From Chitinophaga flava (GTDB taxonomy: Bacteria; Bacteroidota; Bacteroidia; Chitinophagales; Chitinophagaceae): a stretch of 64,000 nucleotides of DNA. Shown piece by piece: positions 17,414 to 27,690 of the stretch. Under the pieces are notes generated by a model. That model saw nothing but the letters and a program-made list of their open reading frames with translations, made no database searches and was not told where the DNA came from. Within the stretch, counting starts at the first letter, position 1. Each line of letters begins with the position of its first letter. The stretch covers positions 3,286,001-3,350,000 of the forward strand of contig NZ_QFFJ01000001.1 of NCBI RefSeq assembly GCF_003308995.1, in the 5' to 3' direction. A program made the position numbers and the translations under genes.

Positions 17414-20400
17414 GTGACAGAACCAGCAGAAACCGGAGAAAAACGCGGCCGCCCCTGGTGGCGTTGGCTTTTATGGATCATTGTTGCGGTGCTTCTTTTG
17501 CCCGTAATGGCAGTTTTATTATTACAGTTGAATGGTGTACAGAACTACCTGAGAGAACAAGGGGAAATCTATTTACAGCGGAAACTGAAGACCAAAGTAC
17601 AGATAGGCTACCTTCGGGCAAGAGGATGGCATTACCTGGAACTGCGGAACGTTTATGTGGCCGACACCGCACACCAAGCCCTGTTTTATACCAGCTCTCT
17701 TAAAGTCCGCTATAACCTGCTGGCCCTTATCAACAATGAACTTCAGATTGACAAGCTGGAATGGGACTCCCTGCTGATCAATGCTTACCGTAATAAAGGT
17801 GATTCCGCATTCAACTATCAGTTTGCCATTGATGCATTCACGACAAAAAAAACAACTCCTGATACTATCGCGCCTGCTTCAGGCACCACACTTCAGTTCA
17901 GGATCAAAGACGTATCCCTTCGGCATGCCAGGCTGCGTTATGAAGATCAACCCGGTGGGATGGGCGCCATCGCCTCATGGGATACCCTTCATATATACCC
18001 CGACGATCTGATTGTTGACGATGGCATCTACGCCTTCAGAGGAATTGAGCTGGTTGGCCTCAAAGGTTTCTTCCAACAGCAGTATATCCCTTCAGTAGCT
18101 ACCAATGCGGCTCCGCCGCCACCGGCTGAAGATACCAGCAGTCCAGGCATTCACCTGCTGATGAAAAAGCTGCAGATCAAAAACAGTTCTTTCCTGTACA
18201 GCAGCGATGGTATCGGCATATCTACCCTCTGGAAAATAGGAGATATAGTATTGCGTAACAGCAACCTCGATACCGATTCTACCCGGATACAAGTAGGAGA
18301 CCTGACCATCCGCAATACCACGGGCTCGCTAGCCATGGTGCCCGGTAAGGATCATACGCCGGCGACTCCCGACACTACACCCAATACATGGCAGGTATTT
18401 GCCACACAGGTCAACCTCGACCGCCTTGGTTTGCGGTACGATAACGGTACGCCCACACCAAAGGCTGCCGGTCCCGACCCGGACTACAACCACCTGTTTC
18501 TGACCGGCATCTATTCAAAGATTGCCAATATTCAGTATAGCCCGGATAGCACCCTGGCCAGCATAAAAAGCTTCTCCGCCCGCGACTGGTCAGGCTTCAC
18601 CATCCGTAAGGCCAATATGGACATCTCCTTTACGCCCAAAAGCCTTACGCTGAAAAATTTCCTGGTACAAACCAACAAAAGCATCCTTAGAAAACATATA
18701 GCCGTTACCGTTCCATCCTGGGATGGCATCGCTGATCATATGGACCAGCTGGGCCTCGACGCCAATCTGGATTCTGTACAGATAGCCCTCGCGGAATGGC
18801 TTCCCTTTGTACCCGATGCGCGCAAAAACAAATACTTCAATCCACTGTGGAAAAAACAACTAACGCTATCGGCTATATTAAAAGGTAATCTGGGAATGCT
18901 GAATATCAAACAGCTGTACCTCAACGACCATGACGGCAACCTCATCAAAGCCACCAACGGACAAGTGGAGCATGTGACTGATGCAGACCGTTTAAATGCC
19001 AATCTGCCGGATCTTTTTATCCAGTCAGGTAATAAACCGCTGCGATCCTGGCTGCCAGCCGGCACGCTGCCGGATACACCCCGACTGCCAGAACATATGA
19101 TCATCACCGGCCTCTTCAAAGGCGGCATGAAAAATATGCTGACGCAGTTACAGCTGAAAAGCGACTACGCCAACGCCAGTGTGAACGCACGACTGTCTAA
19201 TATCACCGACAGCATCCGCGGTACTTACGATATCAATATCCCATCCTTCAGAATACATCCGGGTATCATGCTCTATGACACCGCCTATGGATGGATGAGC
19301 GGTAAATTATCGGCTACCGGTCAGGGTTATACGCTGAAACAAATGGCAGCCAAGGCCGCTGTCACGCTGTATGATGCGACCTACAACCGCTATACTTACC
19401 GCAATATCAATGTAGACGCCAGTATCCATAAAGGAGCCTTCCAGGCAAAAGGAGAAAGTGCGGATACCAGTCTCAATACTACTTTTGACATCAGCGGCCA
19501 GTTGAGTGATACTGCCTTGCAGTCGCTGAAAGCCAATATGGAGATTACCAATGCCGATCTCTATGCGACTCATTGGTACACAGAACCATTGAGTCTGAAA
19601 GGCAATCTGGTAGCAGACTTCAGCAGCCTGGCACCACAGCGGCTGGAAGGGAACGCCCTGCTGACCGACTGGCAGATAACCGCCAAAGACCAGATAGTGC
19701 CGTTAGACACTGTTTCATTAGTGGCTCACTATCTCGACCGGCAATACATCGACATCAAAAGTCCGTTTGGCCCCATCACGGCCAACGGCTATATGGATTA
19801 TACTAAAATCGGCGACGCCTTCAACCGGATCATCATGAAACCGCTGTTGCCTGCCGATTCCGGCCGTATGGTGATCATTCCGCCAGGTCAGCACCTGGAA
19901 TTCGCGGCCTCCCTGCAGGTGCCCCGGAGCTTTGCTCCGCTGATATCCGGCCTCCAGATGGATATGCCAATGGACATCAGCGGTCGTCTCAACAGCGATA
20001 GCAGTCTACTGTTTGTAAAAGCCAATCTTCCCAAATTCAAGTACGACTCTATCCAGATAGACAGCCTGCAGTTATATGCCCGCATAATAGACACCTCACT
20101 GCAAACCCGTCTGTCTGTCGCGGACATGAAACATCCTTCTTTCCCGCTGCAGCACACCGTTCTGTTGGCACATGCCAATACCGGAGTGGTCAATTTCGGC
20201 CTGCTGCTCGACGATATTAAACGACAACCTAAATACCGGCTCGGCGGCATATTATCCTTCCTGCCGGACAATGTGATGCAGCTGACGCTTAAGCCCGATC
20301 TGCTGTTGAATAAACAGCCCTGGAATGTAGCTGAAAACAATATCCTGCGCATCAAAAACGGCGCGCCGGATACGGCCAACATCAAACTGTTCCAAGGTGA

Positions 20401-22483
20401 ACAGTCCATCGCTATCAACACTCTGCCTGACACCAGCGCCACGCCTGCCCTGCAGGTCCGTATCGGCAATTTCCAGCTGGGCACTATCACCGGTATGCTC
20501 GCCACCGACACCCTGCTGGCCAATGGCCTCCTCAATGCAGAAGCGCTGGTCCGCAACTGGAACACCCAGCCACTCGTTCATGCCAAACTCAAAGTGGACA
20601 GCCTTAGCGTAAAAGCAGCCGAGTTAGGCACACTCGACGCGACCGTAGATAATGTAAACCCGGAAACGTATAAACTCAATGCTACCCTCAAAGGACATGG
20701 CAACGATGTGAATATCGCCGGCACCTACGACAGCACCATCAACGCACAGGTGACTGTCGCCAATCTGCAGATGGCATCACTGGAACCTTTCACCATGGGA
20801 AACATCACCCATATGTATGGCAGCGCCAATGGCCAGTTTAATATCTCCGGTACCGCCAGCGAGCCTAATGTGAAAGGGGACCTGCATTTCAATAATGCCG
20901 GTGGTGTGATCAGCTACATAGGCAGCAATCTGCACCTGCCTGATGAAGACATTGTAATTGATGATAAAGGCATCCTGTTCAACAACCTGGTGGTAGCCGA
21001 CAGCCTCAACAATGAACTCATTGTGAACGGGCGTATCAACACCACCGATTTTATCAAATACGGATTTAATCTGAATATCACAGCCGATAACTTCATGGCG
21101 CTGGGCAAACAACAAAACAACGATCAGTGGATCTATGGTCCGGCCTTTATTGACAGTAAAGTTACTGTTCGTGGTTCCCTTGATCTGCCCAGAGTAGATG
21201 CCAATGTAAAACTCCGCGACAAATCCAGCGTCACCATGATCCTGCCGCAGGAAGAGCCCGGACTGGCCGACAGGGAAGGCATCGTGGAATTTATTGATAA
21301 AAAACACCCGATAGATACCGCTCTGCTGGCCAGACTGGACAGCGCCAAATACAGCAACCCAAGACTCAAAGGTGTCTTCTTCTCCGGCAATCTGGAAATC
21401 ACGCCGGAATCAATGCTGAAAATCATTATCGATAAAGACAATGGAGACTACGTACAGGCCAAAGGTACCGCTAACCTCAACGCTACACTGGATCCCAGCA
21501 ACAAAATGAGCATTACCGGCCGTTACGAAATCTCTGAAGGAAAGTATGAAATGTCGCTTAATCAGCTCATCAAACGCTCCTTCGATATCCAGAAAGGCAG
21601 CTTCATCTCTTTCAACGGAGATGCCATGAGCGCCGATCTGGACATCACCGCCAAATACAGTGTCAACGCCCCGGCCATAGACCTCATACAGGACCAGCTT
21701 GGCGGTATGTCAACGGAACAGCGGAATACTTATAAACAACGTATTCCTTTCGATGTATACCTCAAGATCAAAGGCAGCCTGCTGAAACCAGATATCAGCT
21801 TCCAGCTCGATATGCCTGAAAGGGAACGCAATGTGTTCAACGGTATGCCTTATAACCGTATCAAACAGATCAACCTCGTACCATCTGAACTGAATAAACA
21901 GGTAATGGGATTGCTGGTGCTCAACACATTCATTCCTGATGATCCGATGAGCACACTGGACAATGGCGGAAACGCTGTAGGGCAGGCTGCACGCAACAGC
22001 GTAAGTAAGATATTATCCCAACAGTTGAATAACCTGGCCGGTAATCTGATCAAAGGGGTAGACCTCAGCTTCGACCTGCAAAGCAGAGAAGACTATTCTA
22101 CCGGTTCTGCACAGGAAACGACCAACCTCAATATCGGCGCATCCAAAAAATTATTCAATGAACGTTTAACCGTTTCCGTTGGTTCCAATATCATGCTTAC
22201 AGGCAACCAGCAAAACGCCAGTTCACTGGTAGGTGATATCTCCATAGAATATAAACTGAGCCGCGACGGCCGGTACCGGCTGAGGGTATATCAGCGTAAT
22301 GATAACCAAACCGTTATACAGGGTCAGTACACCGAAACCGGCGTTGCCTTTATGCTGGTAATGGATTATGATGAATTCAGGGAAATATTCCAGCGCTCCA
22401 AAAGAGAAAACAAACAACAACGCCTGCGCGATGAAAAAGCCATAAAAGAGGCGAAGCAGGCAGAAACAAATCAGAAGAAGTAA
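17414..22483 (+). CDS. tamB: TamB-like translocation/assembly module protein (AsmA/DUF490 superfamily)
   Basis: 1689 aa. It starts at GTG 17414, because an in-frame stop lies 12 bp upstream. A cytoplasmic basic stretch (GEKRGRPWWRW) precedes one membrane anchor (LLWIIVAVLLLPVMAVLLLQL, about residues 20-40). A very long periplasmic beta-rich region follows, and the C-terminal DUF490/TamB domain (LNIGASKKLFNERLTVSVG, LSRDGRYRLRVYQRND) closes the protein. TamB proteins span the periplasm and, with TamA, help insert outer-membrane proteins or move lipids. The final stop overlaps the next ATG by one base (TAATG at 22481-22485), so translation is coupled. A TACTTTTA element at 17393-17400 may be its -7 box. 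Confidence 0.92.
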   Translation: MTEPAETGEKRGRPWWRWLLWIIVAVLLLPVMAVLLLQLNGVQNYLREQGEIYLQRKLKTKVQIGYLRARGWHYLELRNVYVADTAHQALFYTSSLKVRYNLLALINNELQIDKLEWDSLLINAYRNKGDSAFNYQFAIDAFTTKKTTPDTIAPASGTTLQFRIKDVSLRHARLRYEDQPGGMGAIASWDTLHIYPDDLIVDDGIYAFRGIELVGLKGFFQQQYIPSVATNAAPPPPAEDTSSPGIHLLMKKLQIKNSSFLYSSDGIGISTLWKIGDIVLRNSNLDTDSTRIQVGDLTIRNTTGSLAMVPGKDHTPATPDTTPNTWQVFATQVNLDRLGLRYDNGTPTPKAAGPDPDYNHLFLTGIYSKIANIQYSPDSTLASIKSFSARDWSGFTIRKANMDISFTPKSLTLKNFLVQTNKSILRKHIAVTVPSWDGIADHMDQLGLDANLDSVQIALAEWLPFVPDARKNKYFNPLWKKQLTLSAILKGNLGMLNIKQLYLNDHDGNLIKATNGQVEHVTDADRLNANLPDLFIQSGNKPLRSWLPAGTLPDTPRLPEHMIITGLFKGGMKNMLTQLQLKSDYANASVNARLSNITDSIRGTYDINIPSFRIHPGIMLYDTAYGWMSGKLSATGQGYTLKQMAAKAAVTLYDATYNRYTYRNINVDASIHKGAFQAKGESADTSLNTTFDISGQLSDTALQSLKANMEITNADLYATHWYTEPLSLKGNLVADFSSLAPQRLEGNALLTDWQITAKDQIVPLDTVSLVAHYLDRQYIDIKSPFGPITANGYMDYTKIGDAFNRIIMKPLLPADSGRMVIIPPGQHLEFAASLQVPRSFAPLISGLQMDMPMDISGRLNSDSSLLFVKANLPKFKYDSIQIDSLQLYARIIDTSLQTRLSVADMKHPSFPLQHTVLLAHANTGVVNFGLLLDDIKRQPKYRLGGILSFLPDNVMQLTLKPDLLLNKQPWNVAENNILRIKNGAPDTANIKLFQGEQSIAINTLPDTSATPALQVRIGNFQLGTITGMLATDTLLANGLLNAEALVRNWNTQPLVHAKLKVDSLSVKAAELGTLDATVDNVNPETYKLNATLKGHGNDVNIAGTYDSTINAQVTVANLQMASLEPFTMGNITHMYGSANGQFNISGTASEPNVKGDLHFNNAGGVISYIGSNLHLPDEDIVIDDKGILFNNLVVADSLNNELIVNGRINTTDFIKYGFNLNITADNFMALGKQQNNDQWIYGPAFIDSKVTVRGSLDLPRVDANVKLRDKSSVTMILPQEEPGLADREGIVEFIDKKHPIDTALLARLDSAKYSNPRLKGVFFSGNLEITPESMLKIIIDKDNGDYVQAKGTANLNATLDPSNKMSITGRYEISEGKYEMSLNQLIKRSFDIQKGSFISFNGDAMSADLDITAKYSVNAPAIDLIQDQLGGMSTEQRNTYKQRIPFDVYLKIKGSLLKPDISFQLDMPERERNVFNGMPYNRIKQINLVPSELNKQVMGLLVLNTFIPDDPMSTLDNGGNAVGQAARNSVSKILSQQLNNLAGNLIKGVDLSFDLQSREDYSTGSAQETTNLNIGASKKLFNERLTVSVGSNIMLTGNQQNASSLVGDISIEYKLSRDGRYRLRVYQRNDNQTVIQGQYTETGVAFMLVMDYDEFREIFQRSKRENKQQRLRDEKAIKEAKQAETNQKK

Positions 22484-24933
22484 TGCAGAAGGGAAATAGC
22501 TATATCATCATATGTATCATTTTATGCCTGGGCTTCCTGGCTATCAGCTCCTGCAGCACTACCCGTTCGGTACCGGAAGGTGACCGTCTCTTTACCGGCA
22601 GCGAAATCCGATGGAAAGGTAAAAAACCAAGAGACTACAGCTCCCTGGGCGAAGGGATGGACAAAAGAACACGTCCACGTCCCAACCGCAAATTCCTGGG
22701 CATGCCCATCAAGCTGTGGTTGTATAATATGGGCCATGAGCCTAAGAAAAAAGGATTGAACTACCTTTTACGCAAAAAATGGGGAGAACCACCTGTATTG
22801 CTCAGCCAGGCTAAACCTGATTATACAGGCAAGGTGCTCGAAAACTATCTCATTGACAATGGTTATTTTCAGGCCGAAGTTTCTTCTTCCATAAAAAACA
22901 AAGGCAGTAAAAAAGCCGCTATCCAATACGAAGCGGTGCCTAATCATCGCTATACCATCAAAAGTGTGACCTACCTTACTGATACCAGCGCTATTGGCCG
23001 TACTGTCACTAAAACCTACGACCAAAGCTCACTGAAAGTAGGAGCACCTTATTCACTGGATTCTATCAAAGCCGAACGGGAACGCATACACGCCAGTTTA
23101 AAAGAACAGGGCTATTATTATTTTACACCGGATTATCTGCTGGTGCAGGCCGATACCACCAACAATGGTACGGTAGACCTGTTTGTGAAGATAAAAGACA
23201 ATACGCCATTGCTGGCACTCCGCCCTTACCGGATGCATGATATCAGCCTGTTTCCGGACTATTCACTGGACAACGATTCCTTGTCTACCCAGGGTACACC
23301 GCTGTATTACCACGGCATGTATATCGTTGATTCCGCCAAACGTTTTAAGCCTATTGTATTTGACCGCTCTGTGTTTCTACGGCCGGACAGCCTTTACCGG
23401 CTGAGCTCTCACAATATTACCCTGCAACGTCTTATCAATCTGGGCGTATTCAAATTTGTGAAAGGCTCTTTCCGGCCTGTAAGAGATACTTCCCGCCACA
23501 ACATTACCGGCGGCAATCCTAATACGCCTGCCATCAGAGATACCTCCAGACCACGGTTCGTACAACGCGGCGCCGACAGCACCTACCGTCGCGACACTGC
23601 GCTCGCCGGTACTTACCGCGCTATGGTCAATAACCGGGTATCACTCGACAGTGGCTGGCTCGATGCCAAGTTTTACCTGACACCCTATAAGAGCCGTTCC
23701 TTACAAACGGAGTTGAGAGGGACTTCCAAATCCAATGGCTACATTGGTTCTGAGGCCCGTATTACAGCTAAGAACCGTAACTGGCTGCATTCCGCCACAT
23801 CGCTGGAAATAGGGCTTCGGGGTGGTTTGGAATGGCAAACGGGTAATAATAGCGGCGGCGGCTCCAACTCTTACAATCTGGGAGCGGAAGTAGCGGTGAC
23901 TTTCCCTCGTTTCCTGACACCCATCCCATTCAATATCCGTACACCCTATGTGCCGCGCACCCGTATAAGCGCGTCTTACGAGCTGTACAGCCGGGTAAAC
24001 CTGTATGACCTCAACGCCTATACGTTGCAGCTGCAGTACCTATGGCAGAAAACAGCCTATCTCAATCATGCCTTTTCACCTATTGCTGTCACCTATGTAT
24101 TGCCTACCAAAACAACCAATGCTTACGACAGTATCCTGGCTAATGATCCCAGCCAGCGCGCTTCTATCGAAAAACAATTTATCATGGGCGGCAATTACAC
24201 GATCACCTTCAACAACCAGACTGCCAACCGTATACACAGCTTCTTCCTGAGCGGCAATATCGACGTGTCTGGAAATATCGCAGGGCTGCTCATCAAAAAA
24301 GGAGATTCTACCAAAAACATATTAAAAAACCCTTTTGCCCAATATGAGCGGCTTACGCTCGAAGGCCGTCACTACTGGAGTATAGGCAAAGGCAAACAAT
24401 GGGTCAACCGCCTGTTTATCGGGTATGGGCTGCCTTATGGTAACTCTACGACACTGCCTTTTGTTAAGCAGTTCTTTACCGGTGGTAGCAGCAGTATCCG
24501 TGCCTTCAGAGCCCGTACACTGGGACCAGGTTCCTATTTCAATAAAGCCCAGGATACCAGCTCCCTGCTGGCCAATGAAGCCGGGGATATCAAGCTGGAA
24601 TTTAACTCGGAAGTACGTATTCACCTGACCAGCGTATTTAATTTCGCTGCATTTATTGATGCGGGCAACATATGGCTGCAAAAGAATGTACCGGAGAAGC
24701 CCGGCAGCCAGTTCAAATTTGATTCTTTTTATAGAGAGATTGCAGTGGGTGGCGGCGTAGGTCTCAGAATAGATGCCTCTATTGTGGTTGTGCGTTTCGA
24801 CGTGGCAACGCCTTTCCGTATTCCTTATCTGCCGCCCAATGAACGATGGGTGTTTAATAAAATTAATTTCGGAGATCCCGACTGGCGAAAGAAAAACCTG
24901 ATATTGAATATCGCTATCGGTTATCCGTTCTAA
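22483..24933 (+). CDS. tamL: TamL: lipidated TamA/BamA-family outer membrane protein
   Basis: 816 aa. The N-terminus MQKGNSYIIICIILCLGFLA followed by ISSCSTT is a lipoprotein signal with a lipobox Cys near residue 24. This is the feature that marks the Bacteroidota TamL variant of TamA. POTRA-like repeats follow (for example YTIKSVTYLTDTS and PYSLDSIKAERERIHASLKEQGYYYF). A C-terminal 16-strand Omp85 barrel comes next, with the conserved FFTGGSSSIRAFRARTLGPG segment (the VRGF-like loop) and terminal LILNIAIGYPF. It is coupled to tamB by a one-base overlap, so the two probably form one complex across the periplasm. Confidence 0.9.
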   Translation: MQKGNSYIIICIILCLGFLAISSCSTTRSVPEGDRLFTGSEIRWKGKKPRDYSSLGEGMDKRTRPRPNRKFLGMPIKLWLYNMGHEPKKKGLNYLLRKKWGEPPVLLSQAKPDYTGKVLENYLIDNGYFQAEVSSSIKNKGSKKAAIQYEAVPNHRYTIKSVTYLTDTSAIGRTVTKTYDQSSLKVGAPYSLDSIKAERERIHASLKEQGYYYFTPDYLLVQADTTNNGTVDLFVKIKDNTPLLALRPYRMHDISLFPDYSLDNDSLSTQGTPLYYHGMYIVDSAKRFKPIVFDRSVFLRPDSLYRLSSHNITLQRLINLGVFKFVKGSFRPVRDTSRHNITGGNPNTPAIRDTSRPRFVQRGADSTYRRDTALAGTYRAMVNNRVSLDSGWLDAKFYLTPYKSRSLQTELRGTSKSNGYIGSEARITAKNRNWLHSATSLEIGLRGGLEWQTGNNSGGGSNSYNLGAEVAVTFPRFLTPIPFNIRTPYVPRTRISASYELYSRVNLYDLNAYTLQLQYLWQKTAYLNHAFSPIAVTYVLPTKTTNAYDSILANDPSQRASIEKQFIMGGNYTITFNNQTANRIHSFFLSGNIDVSGNIAGLLIKKGDSTKNILKNPFAQYERLTLEGRHYWSIGKGKQWVNRLFIGYGLPYGNSTTLPFVKQFFTGGSSSIRAFRARTLGPGSYFNKAQDTSSLLANEAGDIKLEFNSEVRIHLTSVFNFAAFIDAGNIWLQKNVPEKPGSQFKFDSFYREIAVGGGVGLRIDASIVVVRFDVATPFRIPYLPPNERWVFNKINFGDPDWRKKNLILNIAIGYPF

Positions 24934-25073
24934 CTGCAACGCCATTACGAATTTGTAATGGCGTGAATCACGCTGTCACCGGGATACAGTGTAGTACTCG
25001 TCCTATTGCTGAAATTATTGATGAACTGGCTGAAGAAGTGCGACCCCATTTCCCGGCCCTCACCAACCGCAAT

Positions 25074-26810
25074 TCATAATACATCTTTGATGTGCTTGTA
25101 ATTTGATTTCACAGCATCCAGGACATCGTCAAATCTTCCGCCTAATATCATTTTACCCATCCATAGCGCATATCCTTTCATCTGCTCAAATTCTATCTTC
25201 GGTGGCATGGCCAATGAGCTGGGATTGGTGAAAACATTTACGAGTACCGGTCCGGATGTTTTGCAGGCTTTTACCAGCACTTGCTCAACTTCATCCGGAT
25301 CATGAACTGTAAATGTGGTGAAACCCATAGCAGTGGCTACAGCAGCAAAGTCCGGGTTGAGCATATCCGTTTGCCAGTCGGGAATACCGGCTACTTCCAT
25401 TTCCAGTTTTACCATGCCTAACGAGCGGTTGTTAAAAACGATCACTTTTATCGGCAGATTATACTGACTGATGGTCATCAGATCGCCCAGCAGCATGGTA
25501 AGGCCACCATCGCCGCATAAGGCATATATTTCCCGGCCTGGCTGACCGAAGGCGGCCCCGATGGCCTGTGGCATGGCATTGGCCATGGAACCGTGATTAA
25601 AAGATCCCAGCAATGTACGTTTACCCGTCGCCGTTATATATCTGGCTGTCCATACATTAGTCATACCTGTATCAACTGTGAAAACAGCATCGGATGAAGC
25701 CAGCCTATTGATAACACTGGCAAGATATTCCGGACTGATGGCTTTTTCTTTTCCGCGGTCTTCTACATAAGTTTGTAGTTTTTGTTCTACTTGCTGATGG
25801 AAATCTGCCATGGTATCCAGGAATGTTCTGTCTTTTTTCTCCTGTATCATTGGTAATAAAGCCTGCAGGGTAGGGCCGATATCACCACAGAGACCCATCT
25901 CCAGAGAAGCACGACGGCCGAGTCTTTCCGGCTGTTTGTCTATCTGTATGATCTTCGCTTTTTCAGGCATAAATGGGGTATAGGGAAAGTCGGTGCCCAG
26001 CAGCAGTACTACGTCTGCTTCGTGCATGCTTTTATAGGCAGATGCCAGTCCGAGCAGCCCGGTCATGCCTACTTCGTTGGGGTTATCATAGGCGATGCCC
26101 ATTTTAGCGCGGAAGGAGTAGCTGACAGGTGCTTTCAGCAAAGTGGACAGGGTTACTACGTCATCATGAGCGCTGGTAGCTCCCAGCCCACAATAAATGA
26201 CCACTTTATCGGCCTCCTGTAACAGGTTGGCCAGCTGCTGCAGTTCTGCCTCTGCAGGACGCAATACCGGCGAGGTATGGTACAGCTTCAGGGAAGTGCT
26301 GATAGATACTGCCCCAGCGGCAGCTACATCACCGGGCAGGCCCAGTACAGCCACGCCTTTTTTATGTACTGCATGTTGCAGGGCAGCTTGTAACATGCGG
26401 GGGGCCTGTTCAGGTGTACAAGCCACCTGGTTGTAATGGCTGCAGTCTGCAAACAACTTGATGGTATTCGTTTCCTGAAAATAATCACTGCCAAACTCAT
26501 TGGTGGCACAGGTGGATGCAATCGCTATCACGGAGGCGCCTGAACGATGTGCATCGTATAACCCGTTGATCAGGTGCACATGTCCAGGTCCGCTGCTTCC
26601 TGCGCAACAGGCCAGCCCGTTGAGCTGTGCTTCGGCGCCGGCAGCAAAGGCGCCGGCTTCTTCATGCCGCACATGGACCCACTGAATACGTCCATCTCTG
26701 CGTACCGCATCATTCAGATGGTTCAGGCTATCTCCCGTTACGGCATAAATACGTTTAATGCCGGCATCAGCCAGCATTTCCACTAATTGGTCGGCAACTA
26801 ACTTTCCCAT
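25074..26810 (-). CDS. poxB: Pyruvate oxidase / thiamine-diphosphate-dependent enzyme (PoxB-like)
   Basis: 578 aa with the three-domain ThDP enzyme layout. The N-terminal Pyr domain has VRHEEAGAFAAGAEAQLNG with the cofactor-activating Glu and GSSGPGHVHLINGLYDAHR. A central FAD/transhydrogenase-like domain follows. The C-terminal PP domain has GDGGLTMLLGDLM ending in VIVFNN, the GDG-to-NN ThDP motif. The sequence is closest in character to ubiquinone-dependent pyruvate dehydrogenase (pyruvate to acetate and CO2, electrons to quinone). Acetolactate synthase is less likely because there is no partner regulatory subunit. It stands alone, read leftward, and diverges from rlpA. Confidence 0.85.
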   Translation of the reverse strand: MGKLVADQLVEMLADAGIKRIYAVTGDSLNHLNDAVRRDGRIQWVHVRHEEAGAFAAGAEAQLNGLACCAGSSGPGHVHLINGLYDAHRSGASVIAIASTCATNEFGSDYFQETNTIKLFADCSHYNQVACTPEQAPRMLQAALQHAVHKKGVAVLGLPGDVAAAGAVSISTSLKLYHTSPVLRPAEAELQQLANLLQEADKVVIYCGLGATSAHDDVVTLSTLLKAPVSYSFRAKMGIAYDNPNEVGMTGLLGLASAYKSMHEADVVLLLGTDFPYTPFMPEKAKIIQIDKQPERLGRRASLEMGLCGDIGPTLQALLPMIQEKKDRTFLDTMADFHQQVEQKLQTYVEDRGKEKAISPEYLASVINRLASSDAVFTVDTGMTNVWTARYITATGKRTLLGSFNHGSMANAMPQAIGAAFGQPGREIYALCGDGGLTMLLGDLMTISQYNLPIKVIVFNNRSLGMVKLEMEVAGIPDWQTDMLNPDFAAVATAMGFTTFTVHDPDEVEQVLVKACKTSGPVLVNVFTNPSSLAMPPKIEFEQMKGYALWMGKMILGGRFDDVLDAVKSNYKHIKDVL

Positions 26811-26928
26811 ATATTTTTATTTTTTCCGGATGATTTTCTGTAGAAAAACAACAGGGATAACACTTTGTTTAAGTCAATCCCATCAGAAATAATCTCTATA
26901 TTTATGGACCTAAACTGCGCATATCTTT

Positions 26929-27318
26929 ATGACACCGTCATTGCTCTCCGTAAAAAACAAGTACCTGCTGCTGGCTGGTATCTCGCTGATGATCAGCACT
27001 ACTGCGTGTAGCCGTAAGGTTACCCAGAGTGGGAAAGCGTCTTTTTACGCAGACTCCTTTGATGGGAAACGTACTGCCAGTGGAGAAACATTCCGGCAAT
27101 ACCGGCTTACAGCGGCCCATAAGACCCTCCCTTTTGGTACCAAAGTAAAAGTGATGAACATCGCCAACGGCCGTACGGTAAAAGTGCGCATTAACGACAG
27201 GGGACCTTTCGCACCCGGAAGAGTAATAGATCTGTCCCGGAAAGCAGCAGCCAAACTAGGTATGCTCAAAACCGGCGTGGCTACCGTGGAGATAAAATAC
27301 AAGAAGCCTAAAAAATGA
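26929..27318 (+). CDS. Septal ring lytic transglycosylase RlpA-family lipoprotein
   Basis: 129 aa. A lipoprotein-like signal (MISTTACSRK, Cys near residue 27) is followed by a double-psi beta-barrel domain: GKASFYADSFDGKRTASGE, AAHKTLPFGTKVKV, VRINDRGPFAPGRVIDLS and KLGMLKTGVATVEI. The Asp-Arg-Gly and catalytic-type His/Asp residues of RlpA are present. There is no SPOR domain, so it is a short form. Such proteins act on peptidoglycan glycan strands in the periplasm or remain non-catalytic. A weak hairpin follows the stop. Confidence 0.9.
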   Translation: MTPSLLSVKNKYLLLAGISLMISTTACSRKVTQSGKASFYADSFDGKRTASGETFRQYRLTAAHKTLPFGTKVKVMNIANGRTVKVRINDRGPFAPGRVIDLSRKAAAKLGMLKTGVATVEIKYKKPKK

Positions 27319-27690
27319 GAAGGAGAAATGCGGTGACATTTCCCCTCTCTTATTAATCATAACAGGTGTCCGTTTAACTCAAGCAGATTACTTGTTGAAT
27401 TGTGCAACACGTTCTCTTCCACATCCCAATAAGACTTCGCCAACCATCAGTTTTGACAAACACAACAAAAACCACAGTCTATCATCTTCTTACAAATCAC
27501 ACAAAAACAATTCCCCGAAAAAAATCCTTGCCGGCGGCCATTTCCCTGTGCCAGTGGCTGCATCACGGCTGTATAGATTTTTTCCCACACCGTAGATAAA
27601 ATGGATTCTCATTCCAGTGTAATTTTTTATCGGAAGCGTTGCAAATCGAGGATGTGGCTGTTTTATTTGCTGAACACTAATTACAGAACA
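27319..27690. other. Intergenic region before the DUF3472 gene
   Basis: 372 bp. An imperfect hairpin just after rlpA (GGAGAAATG near 27320 with CATTTCCCC near 27338) may be its terminator. Two ORFs of about 65 codons cross the area but show no protein-like features. Nothing else recognised. Confidence 0.4.

Noticed and set aside
24940..24963. Inverted repeat CGCCATTAC / GTAATGGCG after tamL as a terminator
   Set aside because: The 9-bp stem is real but no T-run follows, so an intrinsic terminator is not supported; left unannotated.
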